Positions 35,669 through 44,342 of a stretch of 64,000 bases of DNA are shown here, piece after piece. The notes below the pieces were generated by a model, which had not been told where the DNA came from, did not search any database, and saw nothing but the letters and a program-made list of their open reading frames with translations. Source of the DNA: Tenacibaculum caenipelagi. Its GTDB lineage: Bacteria; Bacteroidota; Bacteroidia; Flavobacteriales; Flavobacteriaceae. Position 1 is the stretch's first letter; the number at the start of each line of letters is the position of its first letter. The DNA is taken from the NCBI RefSeq assembly GCF_004363005.1, contig NZ_SNYH01000004.1, positions 186,001 through 250,000 on the forward strand, given 5' to 3'. The position numbers were made by a program, and so were the translations under genes.

Positions 35669-36364
35669 ATGAGTGTAGATATTCTTTATGAAGATGATTT
35701 TATTCTTTGTGTATCAAAACCGAATAACATAGTAGTACACCACGCACATCATTCTAGAAATGTAGTCGAAGAAGATTCGTTATTACAAATATTACAACGA
35801 CAGTTTAATCAAAAAATGTATCCCATACATCGTCTTGATAGAAAAACATCTGGAATTATATTACTAGCAAAAGAAAGCGGTTTTGTAGCAAAGTTTCAAG
35901 AATTGTTTACAAACAATCAAATACAAAAAACGTATTATGGTATTGTTAGAGGGCATGCTCCAGAAACCAAGGTTATCGATTCTCCAGTAAAAGGAAGAGA
36001 TGCTAATGTATATAAAGATGCAGAAACACATTTGTGTACGATAAAAACAGTTATAGTTGATATTCCGGTAAAACCATATGATACTTCTAGGTATAGTTTG
36101 GTAAAACTGCAGCCAAAAACAGGAAGATTGCATCAGTTGCGTATTCATATGAATAAAATAAGTCACCCATTAATTGGTGATCCAAAGTATGGAGATAAAA
36201 ATCACAATACGATGTTTATTGAAAATTTTAACTGTGAAAATCTTTTTTTGCATGCGTATTCTTTGGAGTTTGTACATCCGTATTCAAATGAAAAAACAGA
36301 GATTATTGCTGATTTTCCTGACGATTGGAAAATTATTTTTAATGAATTTAATTGGAGTTTATAA
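35669..36364 (+). CDS. RluA-family pseudouridine synthase (TruC-like)
   Basis: 231 residues. It starts directly with the catalytic domain (ILYEDDFILCVSKPNNIVVH) without an S4 domain. The active site is HRLDRKTSG with Asp 57, and LHQLRIHM and HPLIGDPKYG are the other family motifs. This shape is that of TruC (pseudouridine 65 of tRNA), though specificity within the family is not certain. Confidence 0.88.
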   Translation: MSVDILYEDDFILCVSKPNNIVVHHAHHSRNVVEEDSLLQILQRQFNQKMYPIHRLDRKTSGIILLAKESGFVAKFQELFTNNQIQKTYYGIVRGHAPETKVIDSPVKGRDANVYKDAETHLCTIKTVIVDIPVKPYDTSRYSLVKLQPKTGRLHQLRIHMNKISHPLIGDPKYGDKNHNTMFIENFNCENLFLHAYSLEFVHPYSNEKTEIIADFPDDWKIIFNEFNWSL

Positions 36365-36529
36365 GAGATTAATTAGTTAACACTCTGTACTTCTACTCTA
36401 TTTACAGAATATTAACAAGTAAGTAAAAACTGTTAATATTTAAACATCGCAAAATATTTTCGTTTTTTTAACGATTTGTTAATGGATTGCTTAATTAATT
36501 AACTTTTCATTATAATTTAATTTAAGAAA

Positions 36530-37387
36530 ATGAAAAATTTAAAACCCTTCATCTTAGCAATTACGGCATCAATGTTAATGGTTAGCTGTAGTGACAACGA
36601 AACCAATACTATTGACGACGCAAATGCTAAATTATTTGCATCCCATTCTCATGAAACATGTAGCTATATTGATAGTTACTGGGGATCAAATGCTTACATT
36701 AGTTCTACGATTGTAAATCAATCGGAAACTAATTTTATTAAAAACCAGAATGTAAAAATAGCTGACGTTTTTAACATCAGTACTATTCCATTATATTTTG
36801 CAAAAGGTTCTGGTACTGCCAATGCCATTTCTTATGGTAGTGGATACATTATTTATGGAGAAGAATTATACAACATGGCTCTAAGCCAAGGAGGTAGAAT
36901 TTCTTGTGCCATGGTACAAGCCCACGAAGTTGGTCACCAATTACAGTATCAAAACAATTTACCTACAAGAAGAGAAAGTACAGCAAGAGCTACTGAATTA
37001 GAGGCAGATGGTTTTGCAGGATACTACATTAAAAAACCTAATGGTTATAATGCTACTTGGACTCAAGCTTCAGCAGCTTATAATTTTGCAGCTTCAATCG
37101 GAGACTATAACACAACTAGTTCAGGACACCACGGTACTCCTGCTCAACGTCGTTCTGCTTTCCGTTTAGGGTATTTATTAGGAGATTATAATTTGAGTGT
37201 AAGTAGTTTTGATTACAATTTCTTTTACTATTATGATAATTATGTATTGCCTGGAGCTTTGCGCCAACACTTAGAAAAGCCAGCTGATATTGATGAAGAT
37301 TTACATAACTTTATCTTATCAAAAATGGAAGAGTTGAGAAAAATTAATTCTGGAGAAATTTCAGAAGAAGAATTTGAAAAACTATAA
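36530..37387 (+). CDS. Zincin-type metallopeptidase lipoprotein (YpfJ/M48-like)
   Basis: 285 residues. The signal ends in MVSC (Cys 20). The zinc motif is AHEVGHQ (H132, H136) and ELEADGFAGYY (156-166) provides the third ligand Glu and Asp, as in neutral zinc metallopeptidases of the YpfJ type. It is likely surface or periplasmic. The gene is alone, ended by a shared bidirectional terminator. Confidence 0.78.
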   Translation: MKNLKPFILAITASMLMVSCSDNETNTIDDANAKLFASHSHETCSYIDSYWGSNAYISSTIVNQSETNFIKNQNVKIADVFNISTIPLYFAKGSGTANAISYGSGYIIYGEELYNMALSQGGRISCAMVQAHEVGHQLQYQNNLPTRRESTARATELEADGFAGYYIKKPNGYNATWTQASAAYNFAASIGDYNTTSSGHHGTPAQRRSAFRLGYLLGDYNLSVSSFDYNFFYYYDNYVLPGALRQHLEKPADIDEDLHNFILSKMEELRKINSGEISEEEFEKL

Positions 37388-37439
37388 AAATCAATAACTA
37401 AAACGAAAAATAAAAGTTAAGTTAATTAATAAGCAATAA

Positions 37440-37468
37440 AAAAGGGTTACAAATTTTGTAACCCTTTT
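37440..37468. terminator. Bidirectional terminator
   Basis: AAAAGGGTTAC (37440-37450) pairs with GTAACCCTTTT (37458-37468), A- and T-flanked, between the convergent metallopeptidase and Lrp genes. Confidence 0.85.
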
Positions 37469-37491
37469 AATTTTATATGCTATGATTAAGA

Positions 37492-37971
37492 TTAAATATC
37501 TTTAAATATAGCATGCATTAAGCGTTTTTTATCATTGATACTTTCTTCAAGAGCAATCATAGTTTCTGTTCTGTTTACTCCATGAATATCATCTATTTTA
37601 TAAATGATATTTTTAGCATCATTAGTATTGCGAGCTCTTAGCTTACAGAAGATGTTATATTTTCCTGCAGTAACATAAGCTACAGTTACATTAGGGATTA
37701 ATCTTAAGTTATCTAAAACATGTTGAGTCATTGATGTTTTTTCTAAAAAAACTCCTACATGAGCGATAAACGAATACCCCATTTTTTCATAGTTCAAGGT
37801 TAAAGTAGACCCCTGAATAATTCCTTCGTCTTCCATCTTTTTTACACGTACATGAATAGTACCTGCAGACACTAATAATTTTTTTGCAATGTCTGTAAAA
37901 GGTGTACGAGCATTCTCTATTAAAATGTCTAAAATTTGATGATCAATTTCATCGAGTATGAACTTCTTCAT
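37492..37971 (-). CDS. Lrp/AsnC family transcriptional regulator
   Basis: 159 residues from the ATG at 37971; the in-frame ATG at 37989 adds six basic residues. The N-terminal HTH (LDEIDHQILDILIENARTPFTDIAKKLLVSAGTIHVRVKKMEDEGII) is followed by the RAM ligand domain (VTAGKYNIFCKLRARNTNDA). Lrp-type octamers sense amino acids. It lies downstream of an M14 peptidase and a class V aminotransferase, which fits amino-acid control (inference). Confidence 0.9.
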   Translation of the reverse strand: MKKFILDEIDHQILDILIENARTPFTDIAKKLLVSAGTIHVRVKKMEDEGIIQGSTLTLNYEKMGYSFIAHVGVFLEKTSMTQHVLDNLRLIPNVTVAYVTAGKYNIFCKLRARNTNDAKNIIYKIDDIHGVNRTETMIALEESINDKKRLMHAIFKDI

Positions 37972-38054
37972 TATTTTTGTTTTCTTCAAGTAATATTGCT
38001 AAAATATAGTTTTTTTCTAAAAAAAATAAGTTTTATTTAAGGAAAAAAGAATTT

Positions 38055-39110
38055 TTAACTGTTTTTTATGAATTCTTTATGAGCTAAAAATAAAGATAGA
38101 TCCCCTTCCTTTTCTTTGTTTAAAACCAGTGCAAATTTACCATTTTCTACACTTTCTGCATACTGAAAAGCGACATCTTTTTGATTATTTTTTGAACGAT
38201 AAATCACATCGTAGAAGTTCTTGATATTGTTAGGAATAGAGAAATATTCTTGATAATTTTTAAAATTTTCGTTGATAGAAATATGGTGTATTCCCTGTAA
38301 TAACGCGTAAAAATTATATTTTCTTACTACTTCTCTGTCGTAATCATCGGCAAAATGACCCGCTTCAATTAAAATGGTATTATGCCCTAGTTTTTGAAAA
38401 TTATCTCCTGTAGCAGTAGGATAAAATTCGTCTGTATAACGACCTACTTGGTTAGGTATCATTTTTTGCAGTAATTCATTCATAGAAATGATTACATTCA
38501 TGGTTTCTTTTCTTCCTTCTGTAATTTTTCGAGTTTCTTCTTCCGAAGGTGCTAAAAAAGATATTGTTGCAGGATTGGTTGTGCCATTTACTCCAAAAAT
38601 GGTTCTTTGATCATGTAAATTGAAACAAAATACTGGATTAAATTCATCTAAAACCTTACGTAATAGTTTACTTTCTTTCGCTTCTTTTGCTACGGCATCT
38701 CTATTTAAGTCTACATCATTAGCATTTACTCGAGTATATGCTTGTGCTCCATCAGGATTTAACATAGGAATAATTGTAATGGTACAATTATCTAAAATTG
38801 TTCGAGTAATCTCGTGATTAGGAAAGTGTTGTACAAAATTTAAAAAATCAAAGACAGCTTTGGTTCCTGTACTCTCATTTCCATGCATTTGACTCCAAAT
38901 AAGGACTTTTTTTGGGCCCTTACCTAGTTTTAACTGATAAATAGCTCTCCCCTCTTCTGATTCTCCAATTACTGTTGTTTGAAGTCCAGATTCTTTCAAT
39001 TTCATATACAAAGGCTCTATATCTGCTAAGGTTATCCACCTACCAGATATAGAGTTTTCTTTAAATTTTGTATAGTTATCCTCTAAAAAGGAAGTGCTTA
39101 TGTGTTTCAT
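38055..39110 (-). CDS. M14 family zinc carboxypeptidase-like protein
   Basis: 351 residues with no signal peptide. The zinc ligands are in SQMHGNES (His and Glu) and NLHDQRTIFG (His); the final catalytic Glu is probably in LIEAGHFADD. It belongs to the cytoplasmic M14 proteins of Bacteroidota. It starts 1 base after the stop of the aminotransferase gene, so the two are co-transcribed. Confidence 0.85.
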   Translation of the reverse strand: MKHISTSFLEDNYTKFKENSISGRWITLADIEPLYMKLKESGLQTTVIGESEEGRAIYQLKLGKGPKKVLIWSQMHGNESTGTKAVFDFLNFVQHFPNHEITRTILDNCTITIIPMLNPDGAQAYTRVNANDVDLNRDAVAKEAKESKLLRKVLDEFNPVFCFNLHDQRTIFGVNGTTNPATISFLAPSEEETRKITEGRKETMNVIISMNELLQKMIPNQVGRYTDEFYPTATGDNFQKLGHNTILIEAGHFADDYDREVVRKYNFYALLQGIHHISINENFKNYQEYFSIPNNIKNFYDVIYRSKNNQKDVAFQYAESVENGKFALVLNKEKEGDLSLFLAHKEFIKNS

Positions 39111-39111
39111 A

Positions 39112-40578
39112 TTATAATAAAAACCAATCAGCTACGAGTTGTTTTTCAATAGGTTCTACCGTTTTGTGAACATAATCGTTTTTAGCCATGTCGTATTGAT
39201 AGTCTTTTGCCCATTCTTCAATATTATCGGCTAATGTTCTTAACGAATCGCAAATGAATTCTACTTCTTCATTAGTAATTGTTGGATGTACAGACAAACG
39301 TACCCAACCTGGTTTTTCGGTATTACAACCTTCTAAAATCTGTCCTTTTATTTCGTTTGATCTGGTTTGATCTACATTTAATAAGAAGTGTCCGTAAGTT
39401 CCTGCACAAGAACAACCGCCTCTGGTTTGAATACCAAAACGATCGTTTAATAATTTTACAACTAAATTGAAATGGTATTTTTCAAAGTAAAAAGAAAAAA
39501 TACTCAAACGATCTTTATGATTTGGAGCCAAGATTTGTACCCCTTCTAAACTTTCTAAACAATTAAAAATAACAGGATTTATCTCATCTTCACGTTCCTT
39601 TATTTTATCAGTGCCCATTTGGTCTTTTACCTGAATGCACAAAGCTATTTTTATAGTTTGTAAAAAAGCAGGTGTACCTCCATCTTCACGGGTTTCTACA
39701 TCATCAAAATAATCGTGTTGTCCCCAAGGATTGGTATAACTTACAGTCCCTCCTCCTGGGTTGTCAGGAACCATGTTTTTGTATAACTTCTTATTAAAAA
39801 TTAATACTCCTGAACTTCCTGGTCCTCCTAAAAATTTATGAGGAGAAAAGAAAATAGCATCTAAATATTCATCTTCATTTTCAGGATGCATGTCGATATC
39901 AACATACGGAGCAGAACAAGCAAAATCTACAAAACACAACCCACCATATTTGTGAATTAATGAAGCTACTTTGTGATAGTCGGTTTTTATACCCGTTACA
40001 TTAGATCCGGCTACAATTGAAGCAATTTTAATAGGTCTATCCAAATACTGTTTGATAGTTTCTTCAAACTTATCTAAACATACTAAACCTTCATCGTTAC
40101 ATGGTACAACTACAACATCAGCTATGGTTTCTATCCATGATGTTTGGTTAGAATGGTGTTCCATATGGCTAACGAACACAATAGGTCGTTTTTCATCAGG
40201 AACTTGTGTATTCTCTTTTAAGTTTTCTGAAACTTTTAAGCCTAAAATACGTTGAAATTTGTTAACAACTCCTGTCATACCAGAACCTTCAGTAATTAAC
40301 ACATCATCTGCCGATGCATTTACGTGGCGTTTGATAATGTTACGAGCTTCATGATAAGCTAAAGTCATGGCAGCTCCTGAAGTAGAAGTTTCAGTATGTG
40401 TATTGGCAACAAAAGGACCAAACTTATTTAAAAGCTGTTCTTCTATTGGGCGATATAATCTTCCACTAGCAGTCCAATCGGTATATATCATTTTCTTTTC
40501 ACCGTAGGGTGTTTGGAAAGTTTGGTTTATACCTACAATATTTTTTCTAAATTTTTCAAAATACTGTTCTAATTCCAT
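39112..40578 (-). CDS. Class V aminotransferase (cysteine desulfurase-like)
   Basis: 488 residues. The PLP lysine is in FFSPHKFLGGPGS and the cofactor-binding Asp in GGLCFVDFACSAPY. TSTSGAAMTLAYHEARN near the N-terminus is another family element. A Cys-rich stretch RGGCSCAGTYGH lies near residue 400, in the place of the desulfurase active-site loop, but desulfurase activity is not proven. The length is greater than that of IscS or SufS. Confidence 0.85.
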   Translation of the reverse strand: MELEQYFEKFRKNIVGINQTFQTPYGEKKMIYTDWTASGRLYRPIEEQLLNKFGPFVANTHTETSTSGAAMTLAYHEARNIIKRHVNASADDVLITEGSGMTGVVNKFQRILGLKVSENLKENTQVPDEKRPIVFVSHMEHHSNQTSWIETIADVVVVPCNDEGLVCLDKFEETIKQYLDRPIKIASIVAGSNVTGIKTDYHKVASLIHKYGGLCFVDFACSAPYVDIDMHPENEDEYLDAIFFSPHKFLGGPGSSGVLIFNKKLYKNMVPDNPGGGTVSYTNPWGQHDYFDDVETREDGGTPAFLQTIKIALCIQVKDQMGTDKIKEREDEINPVIFNCLESLEGVQILAPNHKDRLSIFSFYFEKYHFNLVVKLLNDRFGIQTRGGCSCAGTYGHFLLNVDQTRSNEIKGQILEGCNTEKPGWVRLSVHPTITNEEVEFICDSLRTLADNIEEWAKDYQYDMAKNDYVHKTVEPIEKQLVADWFLL

Positions 40579-40672
40579 AGTTTAAGTAGTTGTTTGTGGT
40601 GCTAAAATTAGCAGTATACCATTAAGTAACCCAAAATAATTACAATATTAACGTATTTATAACATTTGTGTA

Positions 40673-41515
40673 TTACAACCTGAATTTACCTCCTAATAAA
40701 ATAGTGTTTTCTAAGAAGTAAAAACTTTGAGAAGCCTTATCAGCTGGGTTGTATGTTGTTTTTATATCAGACATATATATGTAGCCTCCTTTTAAATCTG
40801 CTTGAACATAAAAATGCTTTAAAAAAGCGATGTTTACACCTGCAGCTATTGAGGTTCCGTAACCTGATAAATGAAACTCATCATGTCTTTCCATACCTAA
40901 TAAAGTAGTATTTGTTCTAGGATATAAAACACCAAGACCAAGACCTTCGGTTAAGTTGATTTGTAAGTTTTCTAAATTTAACCCAAACCAGTGACTTACA
41001 TCGTCAAAACGTTTTACTTCTACATTTACGTAGTTTAAACCATCCGTATGCTCAAAACGTAAGAAATCAGCCGCTAAATTGATTGTTTCATTGTTATAAT
41101 TACCATCATAAGTACTTCCTGTACTTATATATCCATCAATCTTTACATCTTGATCAGCAATCATTACATATTTCATATGATCTACACCAATAGAAACTGT
41201 ATAATTTTCTTTAAAGAAATATCCTATTCTATAGTTGTTTTGAGGTATGGTAACTCTACTTGGATTAAAGTAATCGTTAAAAGAGAATTTTGTTTGTCTA
41301 TCTTGAGCTTTTACATTGTATAAAGTGAAATCGTAATTTTCTCCTTTAAAGTGAATGTCTGAGTCAGTGTAACTAGCCCAGTTCCATCCCCAAACTACAA
41401 AGAATTTTCCTTTATTGGTTACTTTTTTCTTTTGAACGATTTCTTCGTTTTTATCCTGTGCTACAATTGATGCTGAAGCTATTAGCATCAATAAACTTAC
41501 GATTTTTAATTTCAA
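40673..41515 (-). CDS. Outer-membrane beta-barrel-like protein
   Basis: 280 residues starting with TTG at 41515, 4 bases after the stop of glmM; no ATG is available before the signal peptide. The signal ends at IVAQ. The rest alternates as in beta-barrel strands and ends in LLGGKFRL, with the aromatic or hydrophobic terminal residue of outer-membrane proteins. No named family is recognised. Confidence 0.65.
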   Translation of the reverse strand: MKLKIVSLLMLIASASIVAQDKNEEIVQKKKVTNKGKFFVVWGWNWASYTDSDIHFKGENYDFTLYNVKAQDRQTKFSFNDYFNPSRVTIPQNNYRIGYFFKENYTVSIGVDHMKYVMIADQDVKIDGYISTGSTYDGNYNNETINLAADFLRFEHTDGLNYVNVEVKRFDDVSHWFGLNLENLQINLTEGLGLGVLYPRTNTTLLGMERHDEFHLSGYGTSIAAGVNIAFLKHFYVQADLKGGYIYMSDIKTTYNPADKASQSFYFLENTILLGGKFRL

Positions 41516-41519
41516 GAGG

Positions 41520-42914
41520 TTATTGTATTATTTGTTCTATTTCAGTGATAAATCTTTCTGCTAAAGTATCTGCGTTTTCTTGGCTTGTACTTTCTGTATA
41601 AATTCTAATAATTGGTTCTGTATTCGATTTGCGTAAGTGTACCCATTCTTCTGCAAAATCTATTTTCACACCATCAATCGTATTTACATCTTCATTTTTG
41701 TAGTTATTAGCCATGGTTTCTAAAATCTTATCGACATCTATTTGTGGTGTCAACTGGATTTTATTTTTGCTCATAAAATAACTTGGATATGAGTCTCTTA
41801 ATTCTTTACACGACATTTTTTTGTGTGCTAAGTGTGATAAAAATAAAGCTACACCTACTAACGAATCACGTCCGTAATGAGATTCTGGATAAATGATTCC
41901 TCCATTTCCTTCTCCTCCAATTACCGTATTGGTATCTTTCATCATTTGAACAACGTTCACTTCTCCTACTGCACTTGCCGTATAGGTTCCGCCATGTTTT
42001 TCGGTAATATCTCGTAAGGCTCTTGAAGACGATAAATTAGAAACGGTGTTTCCTCCTCCTAATTGCCCTAATACATAATCGGCACAAGCAACCAATGTGT
42101 ATTCTTCACCAAACATAGAGCCATCTTCAGAGATCAATGCTAAACGATCTACATCTGGATCTACCACTATACCTAAATCAGCTTTTTTCTTTACTACTAA
42201 TTCAGAAATATCAGTCAAATGCTCTTTTAAAGGCTCTGGATTGTGAGGAAAGTGTCCGTTAGGTTCACAATACAACTCTATACATTTTACCCCTAGCTCT
42301 TTTAATAAAGCAGGAATAGCAATTCCTCCAGTTGAATTTACACCATCTACCACTACTTTAAATTTCGCTTTTTTAATGGCTTTTTTATCAACTAAATCAA
42401 GGTTTAAAACTTCTTTGATGTGCTTTTTTATGTAGTTTTTCTTTTTTCTATATAAGCCTAAATCGTCAACTTCAGCAAACTCAATAGTCGCATCATTTTC
42501 TGCAATTTTTAATATTTCTGCCCCGTCTTCGCCGTTTAAAAACTCTCCTTTTTCATTTAATAATTTTAAAGCATTCCATTGTTTAGGATTGTGAGAAGCA
42601 GTTAAGATAATACCTCCATCAGCTTTTTCTAAAGGAACAGCTACTTCAACAGTAGGTGTTGTAGATAAACCTAAGTCAATCACATTAATTCCTAATCCGA
42701 CTAAAGTATTAGCCACTAAGTTACTTATCATTTTCCCCGAAATACGGGCATCTCTACCAATAACGATGTTTATTTTTTCTTTTTCGGAGTTTTTATTTTT
42801 AATAAAAGTTCCGTAAGCTGCTGCGAATTTTACAGCATCTATAGGAGTCAAATTATCACCTGTATTTCCGCCTATGGTACCTCTAATACCTGATATAGAT
42901 TTAATAAGTGTCAT
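41520..42914 (-). CDS. glmM: Phosphoglucosamine mutase
   Basis: 464 residues from the ATG at 42914. A -7 box TATATTTG lies at 42941 to 42934, so the earlier ATG at 42956 is upstream of the promoter. The phospho-serine loop is LTASHNP (S107), the metal loop DPDVDRLAL and the sugar loop GEGNGGI. The enzyme turns glucosamine-6-phosphate into glucosamine-1-phosphate for peptidoglycan and LPS. Archaeal-type phosphosugar mutases are similar, so the substrate is the family's most likely one, not proven. Confidence 0.85.
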   Translation of the reverse strand: MTLIKSISGIRGTIGGNTGDNLTPIDAVKFAAAYGTFIKNKNSEKEKINIVIGRDARISGKMISNLVANTLVGLGINVIDLGLSTTPTVEVAVPLEKADGGIILTASHNPKQWNALKLLNEKGEFLNGEDGAEILKIAENDATIEFAEVDDLGLYRKKKNYIKKHIKEVLNLDLVDKKAIKKAKFKVVVDGVNSTGGIAIPALLKELGVKCIELYCEPNGHFPHNPEPLKEHLTDISELVVKKKADLGIVVDPDVDRLALISEDGSMFGEEYTLVACADYVLGQLGGGNTVSNLSSSRALRDITEKHGGTYTASAVGEVNVVQMMKDTNTVIGGEGNGGIIYPESHYGRDSLVGVALFLSHLAHKKMSCKELRDSYPSYFMSKNKIQLTPQIDVDKILETMANNYKNEDVNTIDGVKIDFAEEWVHLRKSNTEPIIRIYTESTSQENADTLAERFITEIEQIIQ

Positions 42915-42933
42915 GTTCTTTTTTATTAGACAG

Positions 42934-42941
42934 CAAATATA
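42934..42941 (-). promoter_or_regulatory. -7 box of glmM
   Basis: TATATTTG on the minus strand, 19 bases before the ATG at 42914. It decides the start of glmM. Confidence 0.55.
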
Positions 42942-43036
42942 AAATTTATGATTCACTTGGTTACTACGAACTTTTAAATACCTTCAAAATATTAATTTCA
43001 AAAAGATATATTTGCAGCGTTATATAAAAATGTATT

Positions 43037-43558
43037 ATGGAAAATAAAATTGAAAAAGATGTTATGAATTGCTCTTTTTGTAAAGAGCAAATTGAAAAAG
43101 AAGTTGTTTTTTGTTCAAATTGTGGACATCCAGAAAATGGGACAGACAAAGAGAGAGCTCAGTTTTTTGCAAAAAGAGCAATGGAAAAAAGCAAGAATAT
43201 TGATGCAGGTGAAAAAATTAAGTCTGCTAGGAATACCTTATTTGTTCTATGTGGAATTATGATTGTATATGGTTTTATTTATTATTATTCTACAAAAAGT
43301 ATTCTTGATTTAGGAGTGAATTTTTTTGTTGCTTTAATTTATTTAGCCTTAGCCTTTTGGTCTGAAAAAAAACCTTTCATTGCTTTATTATCAGGACTAT
43401 TATTGTACCTAACACTAATAATAATTTCAGCTATTATTGACCCTACATCGATAGTTAAGGGAATACTTTGGAAATTTCTTATCATTTCATACATAGGTAA
43501 AGGATTATATTCAGCTTTTGATTTACAAAAGGTTAAAACTGTAAACCCTAACTTGTAG
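43037..43558 (+). CDS. Zinc-ribbon membrane protein
   Basis: 173 residues. An N-terminal zinc ribbon CSFCKEQIEKEVVFCSNCG (two CxxC pairs) is followed by four hydrophobic segments (about 70-160). A -7 box TATATTTG lies at 43007-43014. The CPBP gene, which has its own zinc ribbon, starts one base after its stop, so both are made together. The function is unknown. Confidence 0.75.
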   Translation: MENKIEKDVMNCSFCKEQIEKEVVFCSNCGHPENGTDKERAQFFAKRAMEKSKNIDAGEKIKSARNTLFVLCGIMIVYGFIYYYSTKSILDLGVNFFVALIYLALAFWSEKKPFIALLSGLLLYLTLIIISAIIDPTSIVKGILWKFLIISYIGKGLYSAFDLQKVKTVNPNL

Positions 43559-43559
43559 A

Positions 43560-44285
43560 ATGAATCAATGTGGAAACTGTAAAAAAAGATATGAAACTAA
43601 TGTAAATTTTTGTTCTACTTGTGGAAATCAATTATTAGAAAAGAAAAGTAATGTAATAGATTTTATTATAGCTTTTTATGTATCTATAATTGTATTTATA
43701 GGGCTATCTTTTTTTATTTATGATGGTTATAAAGAAAATATTTGGGTTGAAATTCTAGTAGAGAGTTTATTTATCTCTTTAGTTATTGGTTTTTCTTTAG
43801 TAAGGAGAAAGGAGATGTTACAGTTATATAAATTTCCTAAAATTAATAAGGGCCTTTTATCTCTGTATATTTTAGTAACTATAGTCAATTCTTTTTTAGT
43901 TTATTATGGAGTTGAGTTTGTTAATAGTTTTATTAATGATGTTTCTTTAAATTCCTATGAAAGTTATTTATATTTAGATTACCCATTTTTATGGGCTTTA
44001 ATATTTATAGCGATACTTCCACCGATATTTGAAGAACTTGCTTTTAGAGGTTTTTTATTTAATTTATTAACCGAAGTAACATCGGTTAAATCAACAATAA
44101 TAGCAACTTCTTTGTTGTTTGCTCTGGTGCATTTTTCATTTATATCCTTAATTTGGATTTTTCCTTTTGGTTTGTTTTTAGGCTATTTAAGGTTTAAATA
44201 TGATTCTTTATGGTTACCTATGCTAATTCATTTTATACATAACCTCTGTGTTTTACTAGTTGATTATTATGTTTTTAATTCATAA
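43560..44285 (+). CDS. CPBP family intramembrane metalloprotease with zinc ribbon
   Basis: 241 residues. A zinc ribbon (CGNCKKRYETNVNFCSTCG) precedes about seven membrane segments. The CPBP/ABI motifs are EELAFRG (E158, E159, R163), H191 in ALVHFSF and HFIHNL (near 228). Members include CAAX prenyl-protease-like enzymes and bacteriocin-immunity proteins. A shared terminator follows. Confidence 0.85.
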   Translation: MNQCGNCKKRYETNVNFCSTCGNQLLEKKSNVIDFIIAFYVSIIVFIGLSFFIYDGYKENIWVEILVESLFISLVIGFSLVRRKEMLQLYKFPKINKGLLSLYILVTIVNSFLVYYGVEFVNSFINDVSLNSYESYLYLDYPFLWALIFIAILPPIFEELAFRGFLFNLLTEVTSVKSTIIATSLLFALVHFSFISLIWIFPFGLFLGYLRFKYDSLWLPMLIHFIHNLCVLLVDYYVFNS

Positions 44286-44287
44286 AA

Positions 44288-44319
44288 AAAACCGTTAAAC
44301 TTTACAGCTTAACGGTTTT
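44288..44319. terminator. Bidirectional terminator between the CPBP gene and rpsA
   Basis: AAAACCGTTAA (44288-44298) pairs with TTAACGGTTTT (44309-44319). Confidence 0.85.
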
Positions 44320-44342
44320 TAATTTTTAAGAAGTTGTTAGGA